From positions 57,935-79,824 of the forward strand of contig NAOQ01000150.1 in assembly GCA_002751075.1 (NCBI GenBank): 21,890 nucleotides of DNA. Direction: 5' to 3'. How positions within the stretch are numbered: the first letter of the stretch is position 1; each line of letters begins with the position of its first letter. Positions 1 to 12,600 of the stretch are shown here, piece after piece. The DNA is from Ichthyophonus hoferi. Lineage: Eukaryota; Opisthokonta; Ichthyosporea; Ichthyophonida; Ichthyophonidae. Below the pieces are notes generated by a model that saw only the letters and a list, made by a program, of their open reading frames with translations, did not search any database and was not told the DNA's origin. The position numbers and the translations under genes are program-made.

Positions 1-165
1 GTATGATAGTATGTATAATAGTATGTATAATAGTATGTATAATAGTATGTATAATGGTATGTATGATAGTATGTATAATAGTATGTATATTAGTAGGTAT
101 ATTAGTATGCATATTAGTATGTATACTAGTATGCATAATAACATATATATTATTATGTATGAAAT
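1..165. repeat. 12-bp tandem repeat (TATGTATAATAG type)
   Basis: Imperfect tandem copies of a 12-bp unit, GTATGTATAATA, run from the left edge and decay after about base 120. The repeat is probably longer, because it is cut by the window edge. The short open frame through it merely translates the repeat and is not a gene. Confidence 0.9.
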
Positions 166-572
166 TATGTCAATATTAGCGTGCTTTATATCCAAAAATG
201 TGAGGTAATACAATGAAAAAAAACTGTTGGAGTAAAATAACACGTACTGTATTTTTATTGGATGGATAAAGCCATCGTACCATTCAAAACACATTTAATT
301 TTTAACAGACTAATTACATAAATTTATATTCCAATACAACCAATAGAAGTAGCAACATATAATAGAGTACAAGGTCAATGATGAGTGACTATTGGGTAAA
401 ACATACTTAAACATTAAATAAATAAGAATTTATGGCTCAGTGTAGTAATAATTGTTATAGTAACCATTAGAACAGAGATATGAAACAAGAGTACACAACA
501 ATAAATTTATTTAAAGATAAACAAAGCAATAACAGCTGTGCAATGAAAAACAAAACATCACACTGTATTTAC

Positions 573-659
573 CTGGAGTGTTGATATTATTTGTTGTTCT
601 AGGAGCTCTCTCTCCCCCTCCTCTGTCAATCCCCCAACCAGGGCCATAGTCTCGGTAAA
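573..659 (-). CDS. Orphan candidate exon, unidentified protein
   Basis: On the minus strand an 87-nt open segment sits between a pyrimidine-poor acceptor (TTTACAG) and a good donor (CAG|GTAAAT), both in phase 0. It reads FTETMALVGGLTEEGE followed by RELLEQQIISTLQ. It is richer in G+C and in acidic and helical residues than its surroundings, which suggests real coding sequence. The ATG inside it (ACTATGG, G at +4) could be the start of a gene running leftwards out of the window, making this a first coding exon. I found no partner exon in bases 1-570 and do not recognise the protein. A chance open segment remains possible. Confidence 0.35.
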
Positions 660-1245
660 CTGTAAATGAAGTTTTAGTTTTAATCTCAAATATAATATCT
701 TTGCTGTTTCATTACCTATTCCAATTCTGCTTACTTGTACACTTACCAAACCTTTTCCATATCTGTTAATTTGTGTATATGTGTATAGATAATAGTATGT
801 ATGCCTTAAATAGTAATATATATCAATACACAAAAGATATATATTAAAAGAAACTTAACCATACATAAGTAGAAACAAGTAAATCCACGAGCAAGGTATA
901 AACCACAACTATAATATTATGTTTCTCTGCTTATAATTAACATGTTTACCTGCCTATCATCATTCTTCAATGGTATATTTTATAAGAATCTTATTTATAA
1001 TTTTTTCATTTCGTTAATGTAAACTTGAAGATCTGGTGTGTCACTATAACATTACACTTTTACGAACCATAAGCAATTAGCTTTCCTTATTTTAAATACT
1101 ATGGCATTATTCAAATAAATATATAACTACACTGGTATTTAATTACCTAATTAAATAAAATTTTACTTATCTTGTGTACAATACCTACGCCTACCTACAA
1201 TAAAATAAAATAATGAATAGAAACATACAAGGTTTATAAGGAAGG

Positions 1246-1272
1246 CAAAGATAGGTATAGGTATAGGTATGT
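1246..1272. repeat. GGTATA hexamer repeat
   Basis: Short array of about four GGTATA/GATAGG-type units (ATAGGTATAGGTATAGGTAT). A related CTATAC array lies at 21170-21206 on the opposite strand sense. Confidence 0.7.
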
Positions 1273-1483
1273 AGTTGAGGTTATTTTAAAACATAATTAT
1301 TAGTTTACACATCTATATCACTAGTGAAATATTCAGTTATAAATTAGATCCGATCGTATTTGTATTATAAATAGCCTTTTATGGTAATTCAATCGCATCT
1401 CCTAGTTTTGTTTTTAACGAAAAACAACTTCAAATCAATCATGGAACAGCAATAGATATAAAATAATCTTAATCATATAGGCA

Positions 1484-1491
1484 TGACGTCA
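1484..1491. promoter_or_regulatory. CRE-like palindrome TGACGTCA
   Basis: Perfect 8-bp TGACGTCA, the consensus binding site of CREB/ATF bZIP factors. It lies about 825 bp upstream (in minus-strand sense) of the orphan exon at 573-659, so it could belong to that gene's promoter. A single 8-mer can occur by chance, and the same octamer also falls inside a PTPN9 coding exon (9995-10002), so the regulatory reading is weak. Confidence 0.2.
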
Positions 1492-1510
1492 CTGACATCG
1501 ACTAAACATT

Positions 1511-1586
1511 AGCATTATTATTATTATTGTTATTATTATTACTATTAATATTATTATTACTATTATTACTATTATTGTTACTGTTA
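1511..1586. repeat. ATT trinucleotide repeat
   Basis: Imperfect (ATT)n microsatellite with ACT and GTT variants, about 75 bp. Confidence 0.85.
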
Positions 1587-1905
1587 TGCCTATTATAAGC
1601 TAAATCAGCACCTGGGTCATGCAAATCCCAAGGAGGCAAAGATGTCATTAGTTAATAAGATCCAATAGTTAGAGTGTCTGGATTTTACGAATGCCAGGAT
1701 TAGTGGCATTTCTGGAGAGCTGGATTGATGTGGCTTCATGTTGATTGGTTCTGGGCTCATAACCAAATCAAGTTAGAAATGGTTGTACATGATTGGGAAT
1801 GAATGTATTCAGGGGATTCAGGTATACCCATTAAAACATAAGAATAAATGACGCTTTGAAGTATTTTAAATGGGGGAACAAAGAGGCTGAACATGAAGTG
1901 GTTGT

Positions 1906-2529
1906 TTGGGTAAGGAAGTTTTTGATGATAATGGTACTGATTTCTTGAGCAAACCATTTAACGATTATCTCAAACAACATATAATTGTTCCTTCAAAAAT
2001 CGACATTTCAAGTGGTACTCAAAATACAATATATAAATTAAAAAATAGTAATATTGTTATGATATATTTGATCATATTTAGTTTCAAAGACATTAACATA
2101 TCAAAATTGTCAAGTGTGATGAGCCCCCTTTACAAAGTACCATTGCGGCAGCAGATGAGCTAATTTAGGGTGTGTATTAATTTATTTGTTTATTTGTATG
2201 TTTATAACTAATTAATAGCCGTACACCCATTGGTAGACATAAGGTTTCACACTTATAATTTTAAAGAGATAACAGCCTCATGTAATCTAATTCAATCGGA
2301 TCAATATAATATAGGACATGCACTTTATAACCTTTTATTATATGTAATTACCAATAGGAAATTCAATGTATACTTAGACAGAGAATATATAATTTATTTA
2401 GATGGTGTCTATGTAATTACCAATCATAAGTCTCTTTCCAATAAAAATAGAGTATCAAAGTCAAAGAAATCTTTCTGGAATGTAGAAAGAGCCATAGATA
2501 CAAAGTTTAATTGTAGGCTGCTCCAATAA
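1906..2529 (+). mobile_element. Possible decayed LTR-retroelement fragment
   Basis: The segment from 1906 translates to FDDNGTDFLSKPFNDYLKQH, which resembles the DNGxxF region of a retroviral-type integrase core (Ty3/gypsy or copia style). Further right, around 2415-2440, VITNHKSL is reminiscent of the TDHKSL region of LTR-element RNase H. No LTRs, gag or reverse transcriptase blocks were seen. The two similarities are short and in an order that does not settle the family. If real, this is an old, broken fossil with many breaks. It could equally be chance similarity in AT-rich DNA. Confidence 0.25.
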
Positions 2530-3420
2530 TATTTGGCAAACCAAGTTGTATAAACTCTACCAGTATTTAGTCAATAAGGTTAAACATTTGAATTTAACCA
2601 CAAAGACATCACCTACGCTCGAAATTAATTTAACTTCAGATTTTCATAGTTCTCAAATGAATTATATATAGAGTATCAGAGTACTTCTACCATTATAGAT
2701 ATAAGACAAGACACCACTCAATGGTAGGAAGAGATTAAGGCCAGAACAAGAAGGTTAAATACAAGAAGGTCAAATGGACTTTCAGTCCAATGCAGGCATA
2801 CAACTAGAAGAACATATGTGCCTGATTAAAGAATATATCATGTATATCATTAAATATAGAAATTATACAGCAATTGATCAATTTAAAACAAATAGTATTG
2901 CACTACTGAATTGTACTTAATGAGTCAACTGATGGTATATTTTAACAAGATCGGTAAATGATCAGGATTATATATATATTACTTAATCACATTTGGACAC
3001 CTTTTATTCTACCCTCAATATTCCCATACATACCGTCAGTCTTTTGAATATATAATTATATAACCATTAGCAGTTATATCTGATCAATACACGTTAGCTG
3101 TCTTATAAGAGCCAAAAAATGTAATGTGAGAATGCGGAAGAATGTGTAAGAATAATACAGCTAAAAATAGCATAGCTTAGATCGGGCAGTGGTAATATGC
3201 AAAACCAGTACATGTAATGCTTCATAGCGTCTATTAAGTTACATAAGTCAAAAGTGGTTTTTTATTTTATTTTACAGGTTTTTCTTCAAAAATATTTTAA
3301 AATTAATTCTTACTTTATATAACGAAATTAAAGGAAGTTCGAAATGAAACTGTACTACCAACACATTTGGTTTCTGTGCAGTATTAGCCAACCATCTGTC
3401 TGGGAGATATATAAAGTATC

Positions 3421-3453
3421 TGATTGGTATCTAATTATATACTGGTCTATAAA
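3421..3453 (+). promoter_or_regulatory. Possible core promoter: inverted CCAAT box and TATA
   Basis: An inverted CCAAT box, TGATTGG at 3421-3427, is followed 20 bp later by TATAAAT at 3448-3454. The pair lies about 220 bp upstream of the proposed ATG of the PTPN9-like gene, a reasonable distance for a promoter and short 5' UTR. In such AT-rich DNA a TATA match is common, and no initiator can be assigned. Confidence 0.3.
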
Positions 3454-3670
3454 TGGCAATTACGTTCTCCACACACGCTATCATCAATATGGAAATTAGT
3501 CATTGGTGATTATTAATTGTAATTAAAATTTATAGTACAATCAAGGTATTCCCTTGGTTATTAAAATAACTGTAACCTGAACTAATTAGCAAAAAATGAC
3601 TGTAGTTTTTGTAGTTTTAGTATTTAATAACAAATAGCATTATAGTACGGATTTTGTTGTAGTGTTAAAT

Positions 3671-6600
3671 ATGGCTGATGTGTATGAGAAGGGGGTATGT
3701 AATTAACTTATATTAGACCTATGCATACGACGACGTACACAATGAAATAGCTTATTTAACGTCTTTTGCATAAACATAAAGCCTTATATAAAACCTTATA
3801 TATCTAAACAAGTGCCTGGTTAAATAATAAACATAATTCAGCGATATATATAAATGTTTACATTATAAATACTTTTAGTCTCTTGATAAATCACAGTGCA
3901 TGTTCTAAAATTACAATACTCTCTTCACTAGGATTTCAACATGTTATATACCTACCTACCTACCTACCTACCTAATATATTGCTTTGTCTACCATCACCA
4001 CTAGCTCAACCATAACCAACTACATTTTTCGAAATAAATATATATATTCTTTAAAAAATCCCTTGTAAGGAGCTTTATATAGAACACCTACCTATCTTCG
4101 CGACCTTCCAATTCTCCTTCTATAAGAAGTGTCTTGCCTTTTACTGCTTTTAAGATTCCTTTATCATTTATCATCAATGACTATTATATAACATCTGTAA
4201 ACATTTCGATCATACAGAAGAATATTCCTGTTATTATATCCGTATTTTTTCACGTGTTTCTCTCCTATATCTTTGCTAGTATGTATTGATATATATATAT
4301 ATATATATATATTGTTAACGGTCTGTTGCCAAAGACCTTTTACTGTTATAGCTTTATAATTCATTCCTAGTAACACCCTCAATAAACCCCCTTTAATATC
4401 ATAGTAAATACTAATAATATTACAACATCACTATGTTCTATAGTTTGTAATAAATGTATTTTTATATTAGCCAGGAAAAAAAAATATCATTCATGTAATC
4501 ATTCTTTATAGGATCAAAAGACACTATCAATTACTTTATTATATGCATATAGATATCTTTCTGTGTACTCACACATTTCTAACTTCACGCTTTGCTATTT
4601 AGCTTTAATACCCCAGTAGGTTTATGATTTTGTAAACGATGTTTGCATAATGGTTGAGCTCTGTTTATTTTAAAATTATTTTATATTCCCCTTTTTGCAA
4701 GTAGAGTTTATTCTGATATTTAGTACATAATATTTTTCTCTCGTAAACTGTATTAAATAGACCAATCCATACTTCATACAGGTTATTAATTCGTTTATTA
4801 AAGATTTAAAGGCTGATGGCTTAGCAAACATTGGACCGGAGGAGGCCCTTCGCTTTCTACTGGCTAGAGATATGAATATAACTAACGCGGTGATACTATA
4901 TAAGGAGTATAAGGTATCTCTATATATGTACCTATATTTATGTATGTATACTTTTTATGATATATATGTGTGTATATAATAGTGTATGAAATATATAAAT
5001 ATCTTTTAAGATAATATCTATATCATTATGGTAGGTGTAGATAATTTAATGCTAATGTGCAATGGCCATGGGCCAATACCCTTAGGGCTTTATATCACTA
5101 AATATTCTTAAGTTGTAACTGCTTTGCTGGGCATTTGTTTTAAAAGTTGAAAACCAATTGTTATAATCTTTTAAATATTTATAGCCAGTAAGGTATATAT
5201 ATATAACATGAGCTGAGGTTGTCCCCCCATAATCCACAGATGTTATTGGAAGAAATTGGGATGATAGAATCTGTTGCCAATGAGATTGTACTACAACTAC
5301 AGGCTGCTAAAATTGTAGTGGTAAGAATTATATTATATATATCATATATAGGTATATGTGATATAGAGAGTATAGAAAATGGTAGGGTATGAAAAGTATA
5401 TATTATATATTGGCTATGTGATATATAGAAAGCATGTAGGGTATATAGGGTATATAAGGTATATGGGATGTATATATATATATATATATATATCTTTCGG
5501 CTTACCCCTTCTATTCAATCTTAATGCAGGGAGGTCACGAGGTAGATGACCCACTAGTAATGGGGTTCCTATTACGTCATCATGTGATGAAAGACACTCA
5601 CACTGATTCATTGGCTGCTTTAGTAACTGTCCTAGAGCATGTAGCTACCAGGTATTATAATTTTCTTCATTAATGTATAGTGGTCATTGGTTTATTATCA
5701 TCAGCTTTTTTGACCTTCGTTGACTATGTTCTTGCTAATGTCCAAGATCAATTGGCTATCTATATATAGATTATTTCTATTTTGGGTATTTTATTGTTAT
5801 GTTTCAGCCAATGACAGCTGGGTTGCCAAGTGACATTCCTTCTAATAATGGATGTTATATATTATAGATTATTGCAAGTCTTTTTTTTTTTGGCCCCTGC
5901 TTTTTACGGGCACTATTCCATTGGATATATGAAAATTATAGGAGGAAATTTTTTAAAAGTACAGAATATTGAATAGATTACTAAAGTCACTGGTGATTTC
6001 ATTGCATGATTTTAATTTTAAAACTACAGCGTATCACCCATTCTCACTTTCCAAGTTATGAAATATGTTTACTTTGAATGATAAATCATAAACTATAAGA
6101 ATAACCATTGACTTAAAGTCTTTCTGTGTTAATTCGACTTCGGATTTATATATTAATATATAGGTTTCTAGACCACTATTTAAATTAATTTATAAGCATA
6201 ATTATTGGTTAAGACTGATTGATATTTTAATATTTTAAAATCCTCTCTCATAAGTTTTCTCTCTTGTGATAAAAAATAAATGGGTTGACTTCCAATAACC
6301 ACATGGAATTTACAATTAAAATTAAAATTAAAAGCATTATACTGACCATTACCATTGGCTGGCTACCATTTAATAACCAATCACAGCAAGGAAGTTCAAC
6401 GAGATGGGGTGGTGTTTGTATTGGATTGTACTGGTTTGGAGAATGTGTCATGTCTGGATTCTAGTCTGTTGTTTGATATCGCTGTATTATTACAGGTATG
6501 TGATTATTATAGTTTATCCTCCTATCGCTATTGCATAATATTTAATTGCATACCTATACCCTTATTCTTATTAGTGTATATTCATTATAACTATAAACGG

Positions 6601-9600
6601 GGTCAATTTCAGTATTTATTTATTTATTTTTTCTTTAAAAATATTACCACTAATATGTAATATATAAAATATACACCCACTCAGGATAAATTTCCTGTAA
6701 ATGTTCGCAAAGTGTTATTTGTAGACTTTCCTCTCTCCCTCAAGATCGCTTACTACATCAATTTCTTATTTTTAAAGCCGGAATTGACTGAAAAGGTAAA
6801 TGATTGGCTGGGGTATGGTTATAAACTGGTGCAAAGGGACCCCACGGGAATACCACGTGCTGCAATCTTTTTGTTTTTAATAGTTTTATATAGTTGCCAC
6901 TGAGATTATTTATGGTTGATGTTTATTTCAATTGGTTTATATTGAAAATATAATTGGTATTATTATTACCTGTAAATATTAAAATATAAAATACATTTAT
7001 AATTTTAATATAGCTTTGTTTGTTGGTTACTACCATGGGAGGGATGGGAGGAGACAGGTGTAGATCAATATGGACTGTATTGACCCAATAGTAACAGAAA
7101 TTGTTGGGGGAATGTGGGAAGAGAGACAATAGTTTGGAGTGGATAGAAAAATGAACCAATTGTGTGTGAGAAGGTAGAGTAGGACAAAACCAAGTATATA
7201 TATATGTAAAACCTGATCATTCTCTGTGTCTATTCTGCATTGTATGGGTATATAGATGTACGTATCTACGTAATATCGGTTAAACATCGTGATTTCTTTA
7301 CAACAAATAATAAATATAGGTCATAGTGTTATTATGTGATTAGTCTGCCTTTTGATAAGGCAATCAAATCCTGCATTATCTACCAATCCGGACAAGCTCT
7401 TTCTAAAGACAACCAGGATTTTATTGGCCATAAGCCCTACAGCATTTGATTGGTTTAGCCTAAAATATATGATTCATACCTCTTGATTTTTATCCAACTA
7501 AATGCTATTTCTGCGATATTTTTTATTTATACTGTCGAATAGTCTACATCTATGTTAAATCTAGTTTAAATAGCGATGAGATGATGACGTTAGGGTTTCC
7601 CTTACAACGGTCTTCCAATAGATTCAAATGATACCGCACACCGATTTGTCTAAGTATGTGGATATCAAATCGCTACCAAAACAGGTGAGTAGTTTACTTT
7701 GGTTTTAGTTGTTATTGCTATTGTAGTTTAGTATACTATACTGGACTGTACATTATACTACTATCTATTATGTTATAAGATTATATCAAGCTGTTTACAT
7801 TATATCCTACTGTACTATACTATAATATGTACTATACCAAAATATTATATCATATTGTATTATACTGTAATATATTATATTATATTCTACTATACTATAA
7901 CATATGGTACTACACTATACTATGCGATCTTCTGCTTAGCTCTTTCTCCTATAATCAGATACGACCCGGCCAATACCCTTTCAATAATGATGATCTTCTA
8001 GCTTCCCTACTAGCCAATGGCGTGATCGCTATACCGACTACTATGCCATTTAATCCAATAGTAAGCCACTTGTTAAATGATATTCCGCAAATCTCTTGCT
8101 TGTCTGTTGTTATTATTAGCTCTATCTATTTATAGCTCACGGACTATACGTCATAGTGGCATCTAGTACTATATGTATATTATATAACATATAATATATA
8201 GTAATTTTAATGAGCGAATCACCCAATAAGATATATACGAATTTGATTATAGTGGAAAAAAAAACACTCAGCCTGCAGTTCTCTAGCTGTCTTAATATAC
8301 CATACTATACCATACGATATCATATGTTATTATCTTGTATTTTATTATAATATGATACCATACTATACTATACTCTACTATGTTATATTATATTGTACTA
8401 TACTATACTATACTATACTAGCTAACATTAATGTAGATGAAAAACACTAAACTTTGTTTTTCTCTGTCTCTAATCGTTAGCATATATTTTATCAGGTACC
8501 ACAACGAAGAACTTCATGGGAACAGCTACAAAAACTATCAGAAGAACATAGTGAATCTAGTGAGGAGGAATGCGATTATCTAGAGGGCCCGGCTGAGGAG
8601 ATTGTGGTAGGTGTGGTTGTATGTGTTTTAATACATGAATCTGTATGGCTTAAACTTTGACTTTAAATAATTGTGTTTGGCTCAAAGTGCAAAATTATTC
8701 AATAACTTTAAATAAATAGTTGAAAATGATTGGATATGTGATTATCTAGAGGGCCCAGCTAAGGAGATAGTGGTATATGTGCCGATATGTGTTTTAATAG
8801 GTGGATAGGTATGGCTTAAAATTCAAGTTAAATTTTAAAATTTTAATTTTAATCTTTTGCTCTTTGTACAGAATATTCAATGACTTGAAATGAACAGTTG
8901 AAAATGATTGGATACTTAAAATTGGTGGTATATAAAGAGGTTATAAAATATAAATATATTGTATAGATAGATAGAGAGATAGATAGAGCTATAGGAAGTA
9001 AGAAAGAGATAGATAAAGAAATGGATGATAAAGAGATATGAAGGAAAACAAAAGTAGATTATTATATTGACAGGATGGTGCTCTATATAGCACGATAGCA
9101 TACCACCTAGACCTACTGGTATGTCAACCTATGCTGTATATAAAACACACTTGGCTGAACATCTACAGGCTTTGGTGGAGGTAGGTTGAATGTGTGTTTG
9201 ATAAACAGAGAAGCTTCCACATTCTCTGTTTGTTCTTGTTTGTATTTTTTCATATTACGTTATATTATATTATATTATATTAATACAATTGTATTTTTTT
9301 TAGAAAGGCGTTTAGTTCTCACATCTTTTTTACTGTAACTAATAATGTTATTATTACTAATATTATTTTTATAACTACTGAGGGCTGACCAAAAGAAGAA
9401 ATAATCTAACACGTAACATAGATTAAAATATTGAAGTAGGTGTGGATAATGTGGTTATAAGAAGAGACTGAAAAATAAGTCAGTGGCTGAATCTGAATAT
9501 GAATCTCATGCTTATGTTCACTAAAATTATTGGCTATTTAGAATTAAGATATGTCTCCTTGGAATGATTGCCAATATAATTATTTGTTTATAAATGAATT

Positions 9601-12600
9601 TAGATCGGGGAATATAAGATGAAGTAGGGCTGGGTGGTTGATACGATTGGATGTTGATGAGCTGTTAGGCCACCTAGCATTGGATGTCTTACGTAAAACA
9701 ATACCCGGTGTAATAAGTGATTGGTTAGTTTATTTTTGTACTAATTTTTATCCATTGGTCTATAGGTAATATTATGAACTATATTGAATTAAACTGATTA
9801 TTAATTGGTAGACTATACCAAAATAAAGCACCAACCCCAATTAGACTAGTCAAATTAAAAACTTAAAAACTATAGAGATGATTACTGATTGGATAGGGTG
9901 AGCATTATGACGTGTATTTGACCAATCATATACAGGATGAGCTCTACCTGACCGAGTTTGCTATGATTGAAAAGCTGGCCTATGAGCGAACTGATGACGT
10001 CAAAACCTCAGAGGTAGGTGCTACTGTGTGCACATTAGAAGGGTATGCATGTTTGGTTGGATTGTTTATATATAGGTATGGTATATATCATGTAGGACAA
10101 GTCAGTGACTAGAGCTTGTATACATATATACATACATACATATACATAGTATATATTGAAGTAATAAAAGCCAAGCCTTTTCTCTGGCATACATATGTTT
10201 CATCTTACTCCCTCTCGCTCCCTAACCGTTGGTGCTCTAGGAGTCCGTTACACAGCTATATATGTATATAGGTTGCATTAAATACATGACATATGTGTAG
10301 GATGTTGTAGTATATACTATACTACATACTATTATACTATTCTATACTAATGCATATTCTCTACAGAGTCTGGCCAATCGTTCTCGCAATAGATACTTGG
10401 ATGTATTGGCCTTGGAGAAAACTCGTGTCCATTTAATGAAGTAACCAATCATTCTCTCCCTAATTAATTGGAGCTCATTAGTGTATTCTTTCACTTTCTC
10501 TTTACCGATTATTCTTCCTTTACTGTATTTTACTCTTTATATATGTGGTTTTTGATTGGAGGGTTAAACTAATGTCCTTCTATATGCGGTACTCTATATA
10601 CTGTTACTTTTATATCAGCCAATCATCCTTTTAACTTAGCTTTTTATACAGCTATATTTACAAATATACAAGATACTAACAATCATACCTTATCTATGCA
10701 GTGAATCCAACGACTATATTAATGCAAACTACGTCACATGTGGAGCCTCCAGCTCAGAGATGAGATTTATCAGTACCCAAGGTAGGGGGATCTAGAATGG
10801 ATAATGGTCAAATTACAAAGAATAGCTAAGGGCGGATAGGGGGAATGGGGCAAACCCCACAGGGTGTGGCCGCATTTACACTGCTTTTCCGCTTGAATTT
10901 TCTTAGGCTTATAGTTACTTACCCCTAAATGCTTGCTTATTTATAAGTGAATTCTTATTAATTTACATATTTTTTTAAATGTATAGCCACTTTCACTTAT
11001 CTTCCAATAGATGTGATTGGCTGTTAAACCTTTATGTGTTTATGTACCGTGTATCTGCATTTTTTCTCCATCTGTATATCTATCTATATATTAATGTATC
11101 TTTCATATTACGTAGAACTAGATTGTCAATCTTGTTGCAAATGCTATGTGTTAAGACTAATTATTATATGAAACAATTAATCAAAGCAGGCTTAAAGAAT
11201 TGACTGCGTTGGTTGAAATATCCCGTTACTTAAATGTTTGTGCACTATGATTTATCGATTGTTAATGAAATGGTTCACATAGCTACGCTAATCCAATCAT
11301 ATCGTCTGGCAGGACCCCTGGCTTCCACGATAGAGGACTTTTGGGAAATGGTTTGGAATGAAAAATCCCCCTCTATTGTGATGGTGAGCAAATGAAATTA
11401 CAGTGTATAGGGGGGGTGGGGGGGTGGTTATAAGTGCATTCTGGGAAATTACATCAACAGAGAAAAAGAGTAATGGTTAAATGTGTATGTATGTGTGATA
11501 TGGGGGTGATGTGATAGGGTAATATTATGGGTAAACTCTCATACTTATTATTCGCTGGTTTCTAGATTTCTAGGTTATAGCCTTTTGGAGTTGTGTATTC
11601 ATAATGCATTTCATTAAAGTTAGATGAATTTAATTGGATAATAATAGTGATGATGAAGAAGTGGGGACCATCCAATCATGTGTAATCTTACATAAGGATC
11701 ATATGACTCATCACAGGTCACCAAACTTGTTGAGAATAGACGAGCAAAGTGTGAGCAATACTGGCCTAATATGGGAGAGGAATTAGTACTAGGAAAGATG
11801 TCTATGTAAGTGTGATATGATTGGTGCATGAATGGTGGGGCAAGAGGGAAGAGGATTGGTAGTAGAATGTATATATGTATACTCAAATTTTGATTGGGTT
11901 ATGTATTATAACAGTAAAACCACGAGTGAAATCAACAGTCGAGATGATGAATTTATTACAAGAACCTTTATAATCAGGTAAGTGTATATGATTGGTCCAA
12001 CTGGTTTTAAAATTCTTAGTAGTGCTAGTGATTGATCTGATATACGTATTGTCCATTCTTATTGGCTTATATTTTTTATTTGTTATATCTCTAGTTTAAT
12101 TCGGCATAGACAATGTTTTATTTACCTTATGTGAACTTACTATTGCTTGTTTATAGACAAGCCAGTAATGTACACTCCCCATGGCTGATACATACATAAT
12201 TTTATTGGTGGATATAAATAGATACCACCCAACAATGGAGCAGCATGAAGTATTACAGTTTAACTTCATCTCCTGGCCGGACCATGGTATTCCACAATCG
12301 GCCCGTGCTGTAAGATGTCCCCCTCGATTGGTGTTTTTAGGTGTTGCCATGGGAACGTAATAATTATTGGTTGTAAAGAGAGTGCTATAATATAGGAGGG
12401 TATAGGAAAGGTACTGATTAGTTCTGATAGGGACAGATTGTCGAATCCAGTTTGGAATGGGCAACATTTATGCCCTATCTACCCATATAATTTGATAAAC
12501 CTTAACTAATATTATGATAAACGTTGTTTTTAAAAAATATTAATTTAAACTAATCCACTCTCTCCTTAATATATTAAACTCCAATCATATACTCATCTAG

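Larger units (their letters stand above)
660..3670. other. Gene-poor, AT-rich region
   Basis: No convincing host exon was found in either strand here. The region contains short simple repeats, a CRE-like palindrome, a weak retroelement-like fragment and the presumed promoter of the PTPN9-like gene at its right end. Open frames near 1757-1957 (-) and 2230-2529 (+) lack clear host similarity. Confidence 0.5.

Noticed and set aside
11-208. Open frame of MYNS-type repeats on the plus strand
   Set aside because: It is a direct translation of the 12-bp tandem repeat and has no coding character beyond it.
1757-2163. Overlapping open frames on both strands near 1.8-2.1 kb as host genes
   Set aside because: No splice context, start context or host family similarity was seen. 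The only resemblance is the weak retroelement-like string already listed.
8720-8773. The duplicated exon tail as a real alternative exon
   Set aside because: Only a poor upstream AG exists and the phase does not match the preceding exon, so it is treated as a duplication remnant.
12094-12120. A possible extra PTPN9 exon after CTCTAG at 12095
   Set aside because: The reading frame closes within five codons, and the flanking exons 11915-11977 and 12222-12309 join in phase without it.
12096-12467. A 123-codon minus-strand open frame, one of the longest in the window
   Set aside because: It is antisense to the PTPN9 exon encoding the WPD loop and its introns, and the plus-strand exon has clear family similarity.
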